The notes under the pieces are model-generated. The model was not told where the DNA came from and searched no databases. It saw only the letters and a list, made by a program, of their open reading frames with translations. Made by a program: the position numbers and the translations under genes. From Nitzschia sp. DOCU1 (taxonomy: Eukaryota; Bacillariophyta; Bacillariophyceae; Bacillariales; Bacillariaceae), in NCBI GenBank assembly GCA_951394045.1, contig OX595995.1, forward strand, positions 1,736,001 to 1,800,000: a DNA stretch of 64,000 nt. The letters are read 5' to 3'. Below are positions 54,414-64,000 of this stretch, in pieces (positions within the stretch are counted from its first letter, which is position 1; every line of letters begins with the position of its first letter).

Positions 54414-55145
54414 CTACCACAATAAAATCAAAGCAGCAATAACAAGAAGGGCCGTCGTTTTCGTCGCGGCCGAGGCGCTGCCTCCAGCGGCCTCTCCGGC
54501 AGTCGGAGGAGAGGTGACAGTAGGCTTGGTATTAGCCGGCGAGGATGTCGGGGCATCAACCGGTGCAGTTGATGCGGGTTCTTCGGGATTACTAGTGGTA
54601 GTGGCTGCGGTACTAGGCGTCGAAGTGCTGGGGGTTTCCATGGGAAATTGCGTGTCATCGGCGGCCGGCACATCTGTACCAGCAACGACGGGGGCAGCAG
54701 TAGGCGCCTTGGTACCATCCGATATAAAGTTCATGTCTCCGTTGCAAGCACCGTTGCAGTTGAATGTGTAGCACGGTCCCGAAATGGTAGATTCGCAGGT
54801 GTAAGCAACACCAAACTGGTTTGCCGAATCGGGGCAGATGAAGCACTCGCATACCAAAGCCTCTGGGCTTGCGTCTGTCCGGTTCAAATCCAGAATTGTG
54901 GCATCACATTCACAAAGTCCCCTTTGAGTGGCATCACGAAAGTCGGACTGTGCCACAGCATCAAAGGGGCACTTCAAATTGGCGGTCAAACGCTTGACTA
55001 CGCCGTTGAACTCAAAATCGGCTTGAGCCGGACAGACGTTGAAGTCACCTTCGATGTAGCAGTTGCTATCACTAGTGATTCCGTCCTGGCTTTGGAGCAT
55101 GCGGGGCATGGTGAACTCGGCAAGTCCTTCTACTGCAGCCATCAT
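54414..55145 (-). CDS. Small Cys-rich protein with Thr/Pro-rich stalk, possibly GPI-anchored
   Basis: 243 residues from ATG 55145 (MMAAVEGLAEFTMPRM). The Cys-rich head (CYIEGDFNVCP, CPFDAVAQSDFRDA, CECDATILDL, CECFICPDS, CNGACNGDM) is followed by a Thr/Pro/Ala-rich stalk and a hydrophobic end (ALLVIAALILLW), as in GPI-anchored proteins. That fate needs a signal peptide, and none is present from this ATG. The open frame continues upstream to about 55253 through a very hydrophobic stretch (ANLLVSFCIFLSFVLTI) with no ATG. Either an upstream exon supplies the start or the frame there is fortuitous, since the same DNA is an untranslated leader at 48297-48461. The outside location is therefore likely but the exact start is unsettled. 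Confidence 0.65.
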   Translation of the reverse strand: MMAAVEGLAEFTMPRMLQSQDGITSDSNCYIEGDFNVCPAQADFEFNGVVKRLTANLKCPFDAVAQSDFRDATQRGLCECDATILDLNRTDASPEALVCECFICPDSANQFGVAYTCESTISGPCYTFNCNGACNGDMNFISDGTKAPTAAPVVAGTDVPAADDTQFPMETPSTSTPSTAATTTSNPEEPASTAPVDAPTSSPANTKPTVTSPPTAGEAAGGSASAATKTTALLVIAALILLW

Positions 55146-55152
55146 GGTAGAT

Positions 55153-55290
55153 CGAATAGTAAGAACGAAACTCAAGAAAATGCAAAAGGACACCAACAAG
55201 TTGGCAACAACAACAAGCAAGAAGAAAGAATGGTGGAAGAAGGATCCATGCTACTGCTGCCATCGGCGTTCGCATTTCGAGGTTTCATGC
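55153..55290 (-). promoter_or_regulatory. 5' leader shared with the gene at 48490
   Basis: The inverted counterpart of 48297-48461. Here it overlaps the upstream open frame that would encode a signal peptide. See the entry for the gene at 54414. Confidence 0.55.
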
Positions 55291-55549
55291 CATTCTTCTG
55301 CGGAGGAAAGGGACTTCCGAGTTTGCCCGGCTCGCAATGCAATGCACATTTAATTGCTCCCGCGCGAAGCCGGCGCGCTCGAAATTTTTAGAATTTTGAA
55401 TGTTTCTCAGTCGAAAGAGCTAGCAGAGGTAGGCAATCGGCAGCAGAACCACATTATTATCATCAATCGACCAAGCGAAACAGTGTCAGCAATGTAAGCA
55501 GTCTAGCTTCTAGTAGAAAAATATATTTTCTAGCAAACGCCAAATGCTG

Positions 55550-55857
55550 TTAGCAGCTTCCCTCCTTAGTACTAGCAGGCGAGACATCAAATCGTGGCGG
55601 AGATCGTGGGTCATAACGGAATAAGAAAATAACATGAGGCTGCCACATTTTCTTCGACCCATCCATGTGATGAATTGACTTGAAAATTCCGTCTAGCGCG
55701 ACTTGGACTCGATCTTCTGCCGTTTTGGCTGACAACAGAGCCGGTCGATTTCCGTGGCCACTCCCATTGCAGGGAGAGGATTGATCAAAGCACCCACCCA
55801 GAAGGCTAGCCCAGAAGGTTCTTCTGGTGGAGGCATCTCACCCAAATCCTCCAACAT
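55550..55857 (-). pseudogene. Fragment resembling the end of a LON-domain protein
   Basis: From 55857 the minus strand reads MLEDLGEMPPPEEPSGLAFW, VGALINPLPAMGVATE, then after a one-base shift RPALLSAKTAEDRVQVALDG and a stop at 55550. The pattern of an FWVGALINPLP helix followed by E-I/x-RPALL...AEDRVQVALDGI recalls the helical end of LON substrate-binding domains. A frameshift inside it and the lack of an upstream domain suggest a relic; an unrecognised intron is the alternative. Confidence 0.4.
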
Positions 55858-56445
55858 TTGTTCCAATCATTCATGACTGCTGCTTGCTCTCGCGTGTGTT
55901 GCATAAGAAAAAGCCCTAAAGCCTAAAAATGATAGAGGAACATTGCTGACGTCCCACGACTGTCCGCGCGCGGTCCATCCCCCACCATGCGTTGGTGTTC
56001 AACGAACGTGCGATGGATGATTCGTTCCTCACTTCAATACACAAACAACATGAACCAATCTATGTCGTTTGCCGCTCATCAAAACACTCCTTAAAAGAGT
56101 TGCTTTTTTAGCTTTGATAATACCAGAAGGAATTGTTCAATGATCGCCGAGAAAAAGAGATGGGGTCACAAATCGACGGTCGGGTGAGTTTCTGCTCATT
56201 TGAGTCTGAGTAGTCGCCTCGTTCGATAATAAGTTCGAGCGCGACGGGCGCGCCAGCAAGGCCCCCGAGGATGCATGGCATGCGCGCATCTTTCGGCTCT
56301 CGAAAAAGATGCCCGCCGAGACGACACGACATCTCATCGATGGTGGTCGCCACTCTCACAAATTCTTTGCATCGAGAAAAGCATCGATCATCATCCATCA
56401 AAACACTTGAACCGTCTTGTTGAGCTTGCTACTTTCATCCTCATC
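55858..56445. other. Intergenic, upstream of the coiled-coil gene
   Basis: No gene is seen. An in-frame ATG at 56275 could extend the next gene by 57 residues. Confidence 0.45.
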
Positions 56446-57866
56446 ATGGTGACCTTTTCGGAAGACATTTTTTTGCCGCTTGCAGTCAACAACAATGTCG
56501 GAAACCACATGGAAAATGTGCAGCATGACCTTGACAAGAAACGATACCGCATGACTCCGCATCCATCATCGGGTCGAGCCGGCAAGGAAGATTCCTTTCA
56601 TTTGGACGCCTTTGTTTCTAGTGTGGATTCGGTACGTATCGTTTCGCTTGCAGCACACATGGCCATGACCATGGGTGGAGTGGTCCAAGAGCAAGATCAT
56701 TCTCACGATGCGTGCTGCTTTTGTCGAATCGTGCGCTGTTTGTTGTCGCACAGCCCGAATTCGGACGCTCCCATGAAAGTGACCATGCGCAACATGGAGA
56801 CACCAAGGCGGAAAAGGAAAACGACAAGGCTGCCTTTGGAGGGATGATGACCATGCAAGATGATGTGGCCGGTGATCCGAAGGACGATGAATGGAAGCAG
56901 TGGGCGCAAAAGGTCTATGCCGACGGCAAGGCTCCTCCGAACTTGGAAGCGTACATGTCCGCCAAGGAGGCTCGTGACGACGCCAAACAAGCATTTATGC
57001 AAGTACTAGAGGAATGTCTCAATGCCATGGCTCGGAACACAGCTGTGGAACTTTTGGAATCGGCCGGAGTCGTCTATCGAGAACAAGGCGAGCGCTTGGA
57101 AGCCCATGAGGCTAGCATTATGGACAGCTTCCAGTCCAATCACGAGCGTCGTACTCGTATGATTCAGCAAGTGGAACATGCCAATGCTGACTGGAATTCT
57201 CGATACAAAAAGATGCGACTTGCAATATTGAATAGCGATGAGAACGAGGATGAGGGTGCCGCTATGCCTGCTGTCAGCCACGAGGCTGACGGCCTTGGAA
57301 TCGATCATGGCAATGAACTTTCGGTAAGTCTAGATCCATTTCCCGACTTCTAGAAGTTACAATATGGAGAAATATGCACTCAAAAATTGTCAATCTTACT
57401 CCAATAGCGCACCACTGGTCTCTTTGATGACTCAGAAGGGCTGGGCGTCAAGATGGCCAGTCGTGGTAGTGATGGCAACACCATGGTTGAAGGAGAGACG
57501 GGCGAAGATGTCGTCGATGAACCCAACTGGAATGCAATTTCCGAGTTTCCGCCTTCTAGAGAAAACGTCAAGTGCTTTTTGGCCGCTCGTGAAAAGCTTC
57601 GAGTCGCCGATGAAGGCTTGCTTCATGCGATGGACGTGATTTATGCGGGACTCAAGGCTGACTCGGATGCCATGGCCCAAATCGTCCTTGACTGTTTCGA
57701 TCATCTAGAAAACAACATGACGACCTTGGAGCAAGATATTCAATTCCATCTTATGACGAACTACCAGCGTCGTGAGGCCTTTCAGGATCGTCTCGAGGAA
57801 ACTTCCAAGCAAGCCCAAGACCTCATTAAGAATCTTCTCTCTCGATTGGGTCATGGAGGCTACTAG
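56446..57866 (+). CDS. Coiled-coil protein of unknown function
   Basis: Three exons: 56446-56631, 56754-57323 and 57408-57866 (introns of 122 and 84 bp with GTACGT and GTAAGT donors); 404 residues. Joins give SSVDS|PEFGRSH and GNELS|RTTGLFDD, both in frame. The middle and C-terminal parts are two related helical segments (QAFMQVLEECLNAMARNTAV ... SFQSNHERRTRMIQQVEHAN; AIYAGLKAD-type helix ... QFHLMTNYQRREAFQDRLEE), each about 100 residues with heptad-like spacing. The Q-x-x-x-R-R pattern in both suggests an internal duplication. No signal peptide or known domain is recognised. The start is the ATG nearest the conserved-looking region; 56275 is possible. Confidence 0.7.
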
Positions 57867-58185
57867 AAAAGGCACACTCGTGGCCTACTAGCAGCGGATC
57901 GAACCGTGGACTGGTCGATCTGCACGCATTTTCTTTCAAAGCAGTGCAAACTTCTTTCTGTACCAAGGCGTCGGCGCTACCTGCTATTTCTCCGTCGATT
58001 TTTCTTGCCACATGTTTCCCTTGTGGTATGATAAGGTTGCAACAGCAATAACGCTGAATGTGACTTCTACCAAAACAATGTCAACGACATCCTATTTACT
58101 TCCCCTGTGTAGTGGATGTGTTCTATCTATCCTATCATATAGTATTCCCCATATATTTCAAATCGTTTGTATTCCCACAAGAATC
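57867..58185. other. Intergenic between convergent genes
   Basis: 319 bp of 3' flanks. Nothing else is seen. Confidence 0.5.
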
Positions 58186-61100
58186 CTAGGACGACGACAA
58201 ATTCTTCGCCCAGGAAGGAAAGCATTTGGTCGATGGAAGCCGTTTGAGACTCATCGAGGCTTGACGCTTGAGATTTCCACGACCCACGGGAGGGGATGGA
58301 GATGGCGGCGGAGCCGAGCTCTTGCGTTCCAGACGCTTGTTGGCGCACTTTGGCGTTCCGAGCGCTGCGACAAATTCGTCGCGATAGTCATCCACAATCC
58401 CTTTGCCCTTGGAAGCCCATTCACTGCGGTTCAGAACGGCATAATTCTAGAAGCCAAAAGGAAGAAAATAGTATCGCAGTGAGGCTTGAAATAGTCGGGT
58501 GGGAATGGGGGATAGAAGCAGCAATGCCAACACGAACTTACCAAATACTCGTCGCTAGCGACTCCAAAGACACCACATTCCTTCAACTTTTTCGCCAACG
58601 GGATGATGTAGTTGTCAAAAAAGGCCAACTCGCCTTCGTACCAAGACTCCAAAGGATCCTTATCTGCGTGGCCAGAGTAATAGGCAAGGTAACACTCCTT
58701 GAACAATCGCTTGTTCCAGCGAAGATAGACATGCCAATGCTGCATGGTATGGGCAACATCCGAAGCCTGAATCAAGTGCTCAATCACAATGGTGGCTTTA
58801 CGATTGGTGGATTCTTGGTCGCCCGCAGCAGCCGCTGCAGTCCCTTCCGACTCATCGACTCCAAAGACTTTTTCCCAGCGACGACGACGTAGATCTGCTA
58901 GAGCTTTGTCAGCAATATCCGTCGACATGATCGAATTAACAAGCAAAGCACGGAAACGATCCAGTTCCGCTTGTGAGGTGTAGATACAAGCGCGAAGGTC
59001 CTTGAAACGCTCGCTCATTAACAAATCCCAGGCCAGATGAATCGAATGCTGCTCGGCCACGCTCTTGTCATTGTACGTCTTGGCAAGATCGGTTCCTTCC
59101 TTGACAAGCTGCGCATTCGGCAATCCTTGGTGGTCCACATCGTGACAAAGGGCCGCAAAGGCGACTGCGAAGTGAGTCAAAGGATCGGACTGGATGCCAT
59201 AAGTGTATTCGTGCAAAGACTCGGAACCAGCCTTGATCTTGTAGCACATGTCTCGGTAGTCAATGCTTTCGGGAGTAACCACTCGAGACAAGAGCTTGGT
59301 CACCGACATGACCACATGGCTGACAAAAAAGAGAAGAAAGCGCGTTGCGTGAGACAGAAGTCCAATACCAAGACGGAGGATAGTCCCGACACGAAAGTCA
59401 TACCTTGCATGATCAAAACTGTGAAACGGAACGTCCCGATACATGGAAGCAATTGCACCCACAAAGTCCCGCAATTGTGCCTTCACCGCGGGACTAAGAA
59501 CGACGCGTTCAGGATCCTGCATGTACTTGGCCGGCTCTGTCGGCAACGCAATCGCCTCCTGAACCTCATCAAAAACACTCCCGGCAGTGGAGATACCAGT
59601 CGGGACGAGCATCGAGTCTTCATCGTCGTCCTGGGACGTCGCCTGATTAAAGGCAGCGTTTTCTTGGCGCATGGCAATCATCTTCTTCAAAAAGCGTTCT
59701 AGAACTTGAGTGTTGAAATCAATGAGCCGCTCCATTTGATCCCTCTTGAAAGAAGACTGAGTGGAAGGAGGCATTCTGGTGGGATTGTGGGGAATATCGC
59801 CATCTCCGGCTGTAGGTAAGCTCATACGACGGCGCATGACCTGCATGGAAACGATGAGTTCGGGCATGGACGAAGGCTTTGGACCATGGGCATCGCACCT
59901 CGTTCCAGAGGTGGATTTGTTGGTCAACCAGTATGTCTGGAGCTCGCCCTTGCCCTTGGCCGTAACCAACATGTCGCGGGCTTCCACCCAGTCTTCCTTC
60001 CCCGCCTTGATCAAGAGCTCAGCCGTTTGCTGACTGAGGTGAATTCGATCCTTTTCTCCCGATGCCTCGATTCTTGCCGTCGTGTTCATAGTATCGCCAA
60101 AAAGCTGGAATCGAGTCTTTTCTCCACGAAGAACGCCAGCCATGATAGGGCCTGAGTGAATCCCAATGCGCATAGAAAGGTCTACCGTTTCAAGAATGAG
60201 AGAGCCAGGCAACTAATCCATGCATTGGAAGGAAAATGTGAACTTACCTGCGGTGCCTGGACCCAAGTCAGTCTCCAGCAATCTCACCACACCACTCATG
60301 CGTTGGAGAACCTTTCGAGCAAAGTTGCACATCTTGATTGCGTGGTCGCCGCATGGCTCGGGAACACCGGCAGCGGCGACGTAGCAATCCCCAATGGTCT
60401 CCACTTTGAATACCTGTTTGAGAAAAAGTGGGGAATGAGAGGGATACCATTGGAGGACACACGAAGAGAAGCGGTACCCAAAGCCCGACACATGAAACAC
60501 ACCTTCATCCGCTTGGCAATGGAATCGAAATTCTCAAAGATCGACTCCAGCAAAGTAAAGACTTGAGAGGGTTCACGAACCGAGCTCCAAGCCGTAAATC
60601 CAGCGATATCGGCAAAGAGCACGCTTGCCTCGGGGAAAAGGTCGGCAATCGGCTTGGAAGCCATGCGGCGGCGCAAGGAGCTCGGGGTAGTCGGGACAGC
60701 AATCAGACCTCCAGAAGCGGAGATGTCTTCCGAACACGATTCGTTTCCCATGGCCATGCTCTCGGTCATGGATTGGAAAACCGTTGAGATGCGATTCTGA
60801 ATCCTATAGGACTGGGCCGAGGCTTTTTTTCCACTGGTGATGCCGCGCTTGTGGGCGCCGCTCCCATCAGGATAGCCGCTGGTGTCTTCCTTTTCCAAGA
60901 GGCGATCGCGTACAGTAGCAGGGAATAGTGCATTAACAATGGCCAGGGACCTCTTGGCGGACTTGGCGAGCTTTTCCTGCCGACGGCGGACCAAAAAGTC
61001 GTAGAGAAGGAAGCAGATGGTACCCAGCAAAACAACGAATATCCCCGTGGCAATTGCAAGCTTGGGGGGCTCCATTCGCATTGCGGCACTTCCGTCAACG

Positions 61101-62643
61101 CCGACGAAACGATTTGTGGCGAAGACTTGAAGCACAATGGGCATAGCGCAGGCATCTTCTTCGTCGACGTCTGACGGCATCAACGGAGCTTCCATCTCAA
61201 ATTCGCTGTTGAAGACAAGATGAGTCAGTCTGGTCATATCTACAGGTTGCGGTTCCCGCCCAGAATACAAATCCAACTCGACTGCGTGTCCTTGGCAGAC
61301 GTTCTTGACCACCAAAACAATCCCAGGAGTTTCGGCAGCGCCAAGGTGCAATCCGCCCGAGAAGTATGACAGCAACGAGATCTGAGCCAAAAGATAACTA
61401 ACCACCTCGGTCTCATTCACCGTGATCGGTTGGATCAAAAAGTTCGAGCTAGTCATTTCCGCAGTCGACCACACAACCGGTTGTCCAGTAACGTTCATGC
61501 GGTCGTACATCGTCTTGAACGCAGGCTTGCTGAATTGATTGAAATTGGTGGTTTGCGGGTCGAACGGTGTAGTCGTTTGCCAGGTGATAGCTGCTAGACC
61601 CTCCCACTTGTCTTCCACAATATCACTTGGGGTCAATCCAGAGTAGCTGGTTGGAAGCGACGTGCTACTGCCTAAATCATCTGAGGCTTTCCACACGTAA
61701 GGCACAAACTTGTCCAAAGGATCTCCAGAAACTGCCCATTCATAAAAGTGCATTTGGCTGTATTCGTTCCAGGCTTCGCGGTCACCTTCTTCGGCAAGGA
61801 CTACCAGAGTAACCGCCTTGGCACCAATTGAGAAGCGATTCGCCCAAAAGTCAAATTCAGGAAGAGTCACAAAGGGCCAGGTCTGGTCAACAGAAACAGC
61901 AGCTGCCGTGAGACTCATGGTCTTCATAGCATCTAGGACTGCTTGGTGGCGATGTTGAGCCGTGAGAATGAGGTCCAAAGCCAAATCGTGAAACTAGAAT
62001 AGAAACAGAGAAGGTTAGATACACCGTAGTAGATACAAACAAGTTCAATTTTGTCGCAGTGTCTTACCTCTTCTTCGAGCTGATCATCGTAGCGCTGAGA
62101 AGCATAGCGCACCATCTCCATCCCCACAAAGACGATGCCGGCAAGCAACAGCCAAAAACCAAAAAAGCGCAGGGCTGGCAAGCAGCAGCTCTTCTTCTTG
62201 CCCGAGCCACCCGAAGAGTCGACCGACTTCCCAGGGATGGTGGATCCAGAGGAAGTTGCAGTCGTTCCGAAAGAAGAAGCGTCGGAACGACTACCGTCGG
62301 TGACTCCATCGTACGAGTACTCATCATCGGCGTCCTCCTCGGTCTTTTGGAGCCCTTCATTCTCCGCCGCTCCTCCCGCGCGAGCGCCATCGTCCTTGAC
62401 ATCTTCCTCTTCTCCCCCCTCGCCACGAAGCTTTTCCAAATCACGGAAGGAAGATGACTCAGAACAAGTAGCAGTGAAGTTGCTGTTGCTCTTACTGCTC
62501 CCTTCCGGAATGCTCTCTTCCTCGACTCCTTCTTCCAACACCATCTTGCTGTTGCCCCCTGCTTTCAAGACATCATCGTCGTCGTCATCATCCACCATGA
62601 ATGAACGATGAAACTCATCCTTCGCATCCATCATGATCTTCAT
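58186..62643 (-). CDS. Receptor-type nucleotide cyclase fused to a cyclic-nucleotide phosphodiesterase
   Basis: Six exons: 62643-62068, 61993-60503, 60413-60248, 60181-59404, 59319-58542 and 58446-58186. All introns are GT-AG and keep phase; 1349 residues. An acidic cytosolic N-terminus is followed by TM1 (FFGFWLLLAGIVFVGMEMV, about 160-180), an outside sensor region of about 320 residues, and TM2 (about 503-527). The class III cyclase domain has metal ligands D654 (LFADIAGFT) and D698 (ETIGDCY), and N777 and R781 (NTTAR). Glu694 sits where guanylate cyclases carry Glu, but Gln770 replaces the usual Cys, so GTP use is likely rather than certain. The phosphodiesterase domain has FHSFDHASH, LCHDVDHQG and IQASDVAHTMQHW, a complete HD-type metal site. 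One protein thus makes and degrades a cyclic nucleotide in response to an outside signal. Confidence 0.9.
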
Positions 62644-63429
62644 CTTAACTCTATTAACCCGTGATTGATTGAGAAAATTGATACGGCCCTACGGAAAAAA
62701 TGAGCTTTCTGGTGGGAGTGAGAAACATCCCGGCGGATGAGAAAAACCTGAATCCCACCACCAAAATCCGTAAAGCGTCGTACTCAATCCACGACGACAA
62801 TCTCGAGAAGGATCTATCCAAGGATCCAAGCCAAACGAACGAACGCCCTCGACCGCCCTAGCGGCATTGCTACTAGTAGTAGCGTGGGACTCCATCCTTG
62901 GTTGTAGCCAGGACACTGGATTTTGTACGTAGTCGGTGGGACTCGCGAGTCGTGCGCAAGTTCAGACAGGGATAATTGGCAGTCTGTATGTCAGCCGTAT
63001 GGGAATGAGGCATATCAGTTCGACGGCGACAACTTTCGAAGGTACATTCCAATGCGTTTGGGAGGTAGTCGTCGAATCGCAAAGCAAGGTCAAGACATGG
63101 CCGCATCGAACACAAGCAGCCACAGTGGAAATGGATGGAAGCTGATTGATATTTTCAACTGCAAGAAGCGGTCATTGGAGATAAAAACTGGTTGAAAAAG
63201 TTGCTGCCAGATTCAATCCCGAGACTTCGGGACTCAATTGAGAAGGGTCAATGTCGTCGCCTCTCCGTACGGTAGTTCCAAGCAGAGGCAACTTGCTACG
63301 GTGATGAATCCATACTGTAGATGAAAGGCGGCTATCCAATGTTTTCGAACCCCGATCAACCCTACCAAGAAGTTACAGCCCGATTAGATAGTCAGTCCTG
63401 TCGGAACGCTCTTTGCTTCAACCGCGCCA
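62644..63429. other. Intergenic
   Basis: 790 bp between the start of the cyclase gene and the end of the next minus-strand gene. No gene or repeat is supported. Confidence 0.45.
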
Positions 63430-64000
63430 TCAAAATTTGAGCAAATCAGAGTAGTGGCTGCAGCCTCCACGCGAGGTCCATAGCAGCATTGGATAAGATG
63501 ATTCGGTTAGATTGCTCTGTAGTTGGCGCCGTTCCGCAGCTAGATACTCCGTATGTTCGGGAGCCTGGATGTGGGGTTGATAGGCCAAAATGCTGAGCGA
63601 GGTTTGGTCGTACCGGTGGTCTAGGAGACTAGACCCTGGCGGTGATATGCAAGATGCATTAAAGCCGCATATGGTGTTGGGAATGACAAGTGTGTCGATA
63701 TAGCGCGAAGGATACACAAAGCCCTGGATGTTGCCCGAATAGTGCGGTCCGGTCTCGTAAGTGTCTTTGTCGTAGCCAAACCATGTGTACGTTCCTGACG
63801 GCCAAGAGACGACAACAAAGTTAGAAATGCATACCTAGCCCGAGTTTTGACCGAGGAATCAAGTTATACCATCAAAAAAATGTTCGACTTACCTGGGTGG
63901 GACTTTGGACTCATATGCGCATCTTGCCCTTTGCACAAGAATGTTCCATGCTGGTAGAGAATTTCTTCAATTTGGCCCACGGGTCCCGTAAACGTCGAGC
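63430..64000 (-). CDS. C-terminal part of an unrecognised protein (5' end outside window)
   Basis: Two exons are visible: the right edge to 63893 and 63794-63430, with a 98-bp GTAAGT...CAG intron joining SPKSHP to GTYTWFGYDKD. The visible 155 or so residues include LYQHGTFLCKGQDAH, GPHYSGNIQGFVYPSRYIDT, CGFNASCISPPGSSLLDHRY, and DQTSLSILAY. The RYDQTSLSILAY pattern is seen in several glycosyltransferase-like families, where it precedes the end of the catalytic domain. That is a weak hint, and the family is not identified. Confidence 0.6.

Noticed and set aside
55146..55253. Upstream extension of the small Cys-rich protein with a perfect-looking signal peptide
   Set aside because: There is no ATG in the extension, and the same DNA is non-coding before the gene at 48490. 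It was kept as an open question, not used as the start.
1..64000. tRNA, rRNA or other structured RNA genes
   Set aside because: I recognised none by eye. A tRNAscan or Rfam search would be needed to exclude short ones.

Overview
The window is nuclear DNA of a diatom, most probably a raphid pennate with a duplication-rich genome. The evidence is short GT-AG introns (about 66-320 bp) in most genes, two copies of the signal peptide-SET-aminopropyltransferase-AdoMetDC-like-Tudor fusion reported from diatoms and linked to long-chain polyamines and silica, a plastid two-pore K+ channel with an ASAFAP-like cleavage site, DUF6824-like repeats, and a surface protein with diatom-type Ser-Asn-Cys-Asn-Gly repeats. 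The species cannot be fixed from sequence alone.

Region 1 (1-8558, minus strand) holds two tandem copies of the polyamine fusion gene. The left copy runs off the window edge. Both have an AdoMetDC-like domain without the serine that would form the pyruvoyl cofactor.

Region 2 (about 8860-28475) is an inverted segmental duplication. Each arm has a divergent pair: a secreted EGF-like/Cys-rich protein gene and a gene for a secreted protein with 56-residue Cys-rich repeats. The left arm is intact. In the right arm the repeat protein is a pseudogene. Three relics of a further small gene family (ending FGGFGG) and three copies of a conserved 3' flank mark the joins. Between the arms lie an ordinary kinase gene and eIF3c, and a broken copy of the eIF3c 5' end lies at the right boundary.

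Region 3 (28.5-39.2 kb) holds a TIR-bearing non-coding element, a gene for a long acidic protein with a possible PH-like C-terminus, a membrane protein with two DUF6824-like repeats, a repeat-rich gene desert, and the plastid K+ channel gene.

Region 4 (40.1-48.0 kb) is mobile DNA. A RusA-type Holliday junction resolvase gene and a tyrosine recombinase gene sit tail to tail and may form one element. Next to them is a complete 4.5-kb pogo/Tc1-type transposon with 24-bp perfect terminal inverted repeats, a TA duplication, a DDE transposase and a second gene.

Region 5 (48.3-64 kb) is mainly surface and signalling genes: a 1610-residue type II membrane protein, a small possibly GPI-anchored protein sharing its 5' leader sequence, a LON-domain relic, a coiled-coil protein, a six-exon receptor nucleotide cyclase-phosphodiesterase fusion, and a partial gene at the right edge.

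Exon boundaries were set by reading GT-AG sites that keep the frame. No alignment, domain search or RNA evidence was available.
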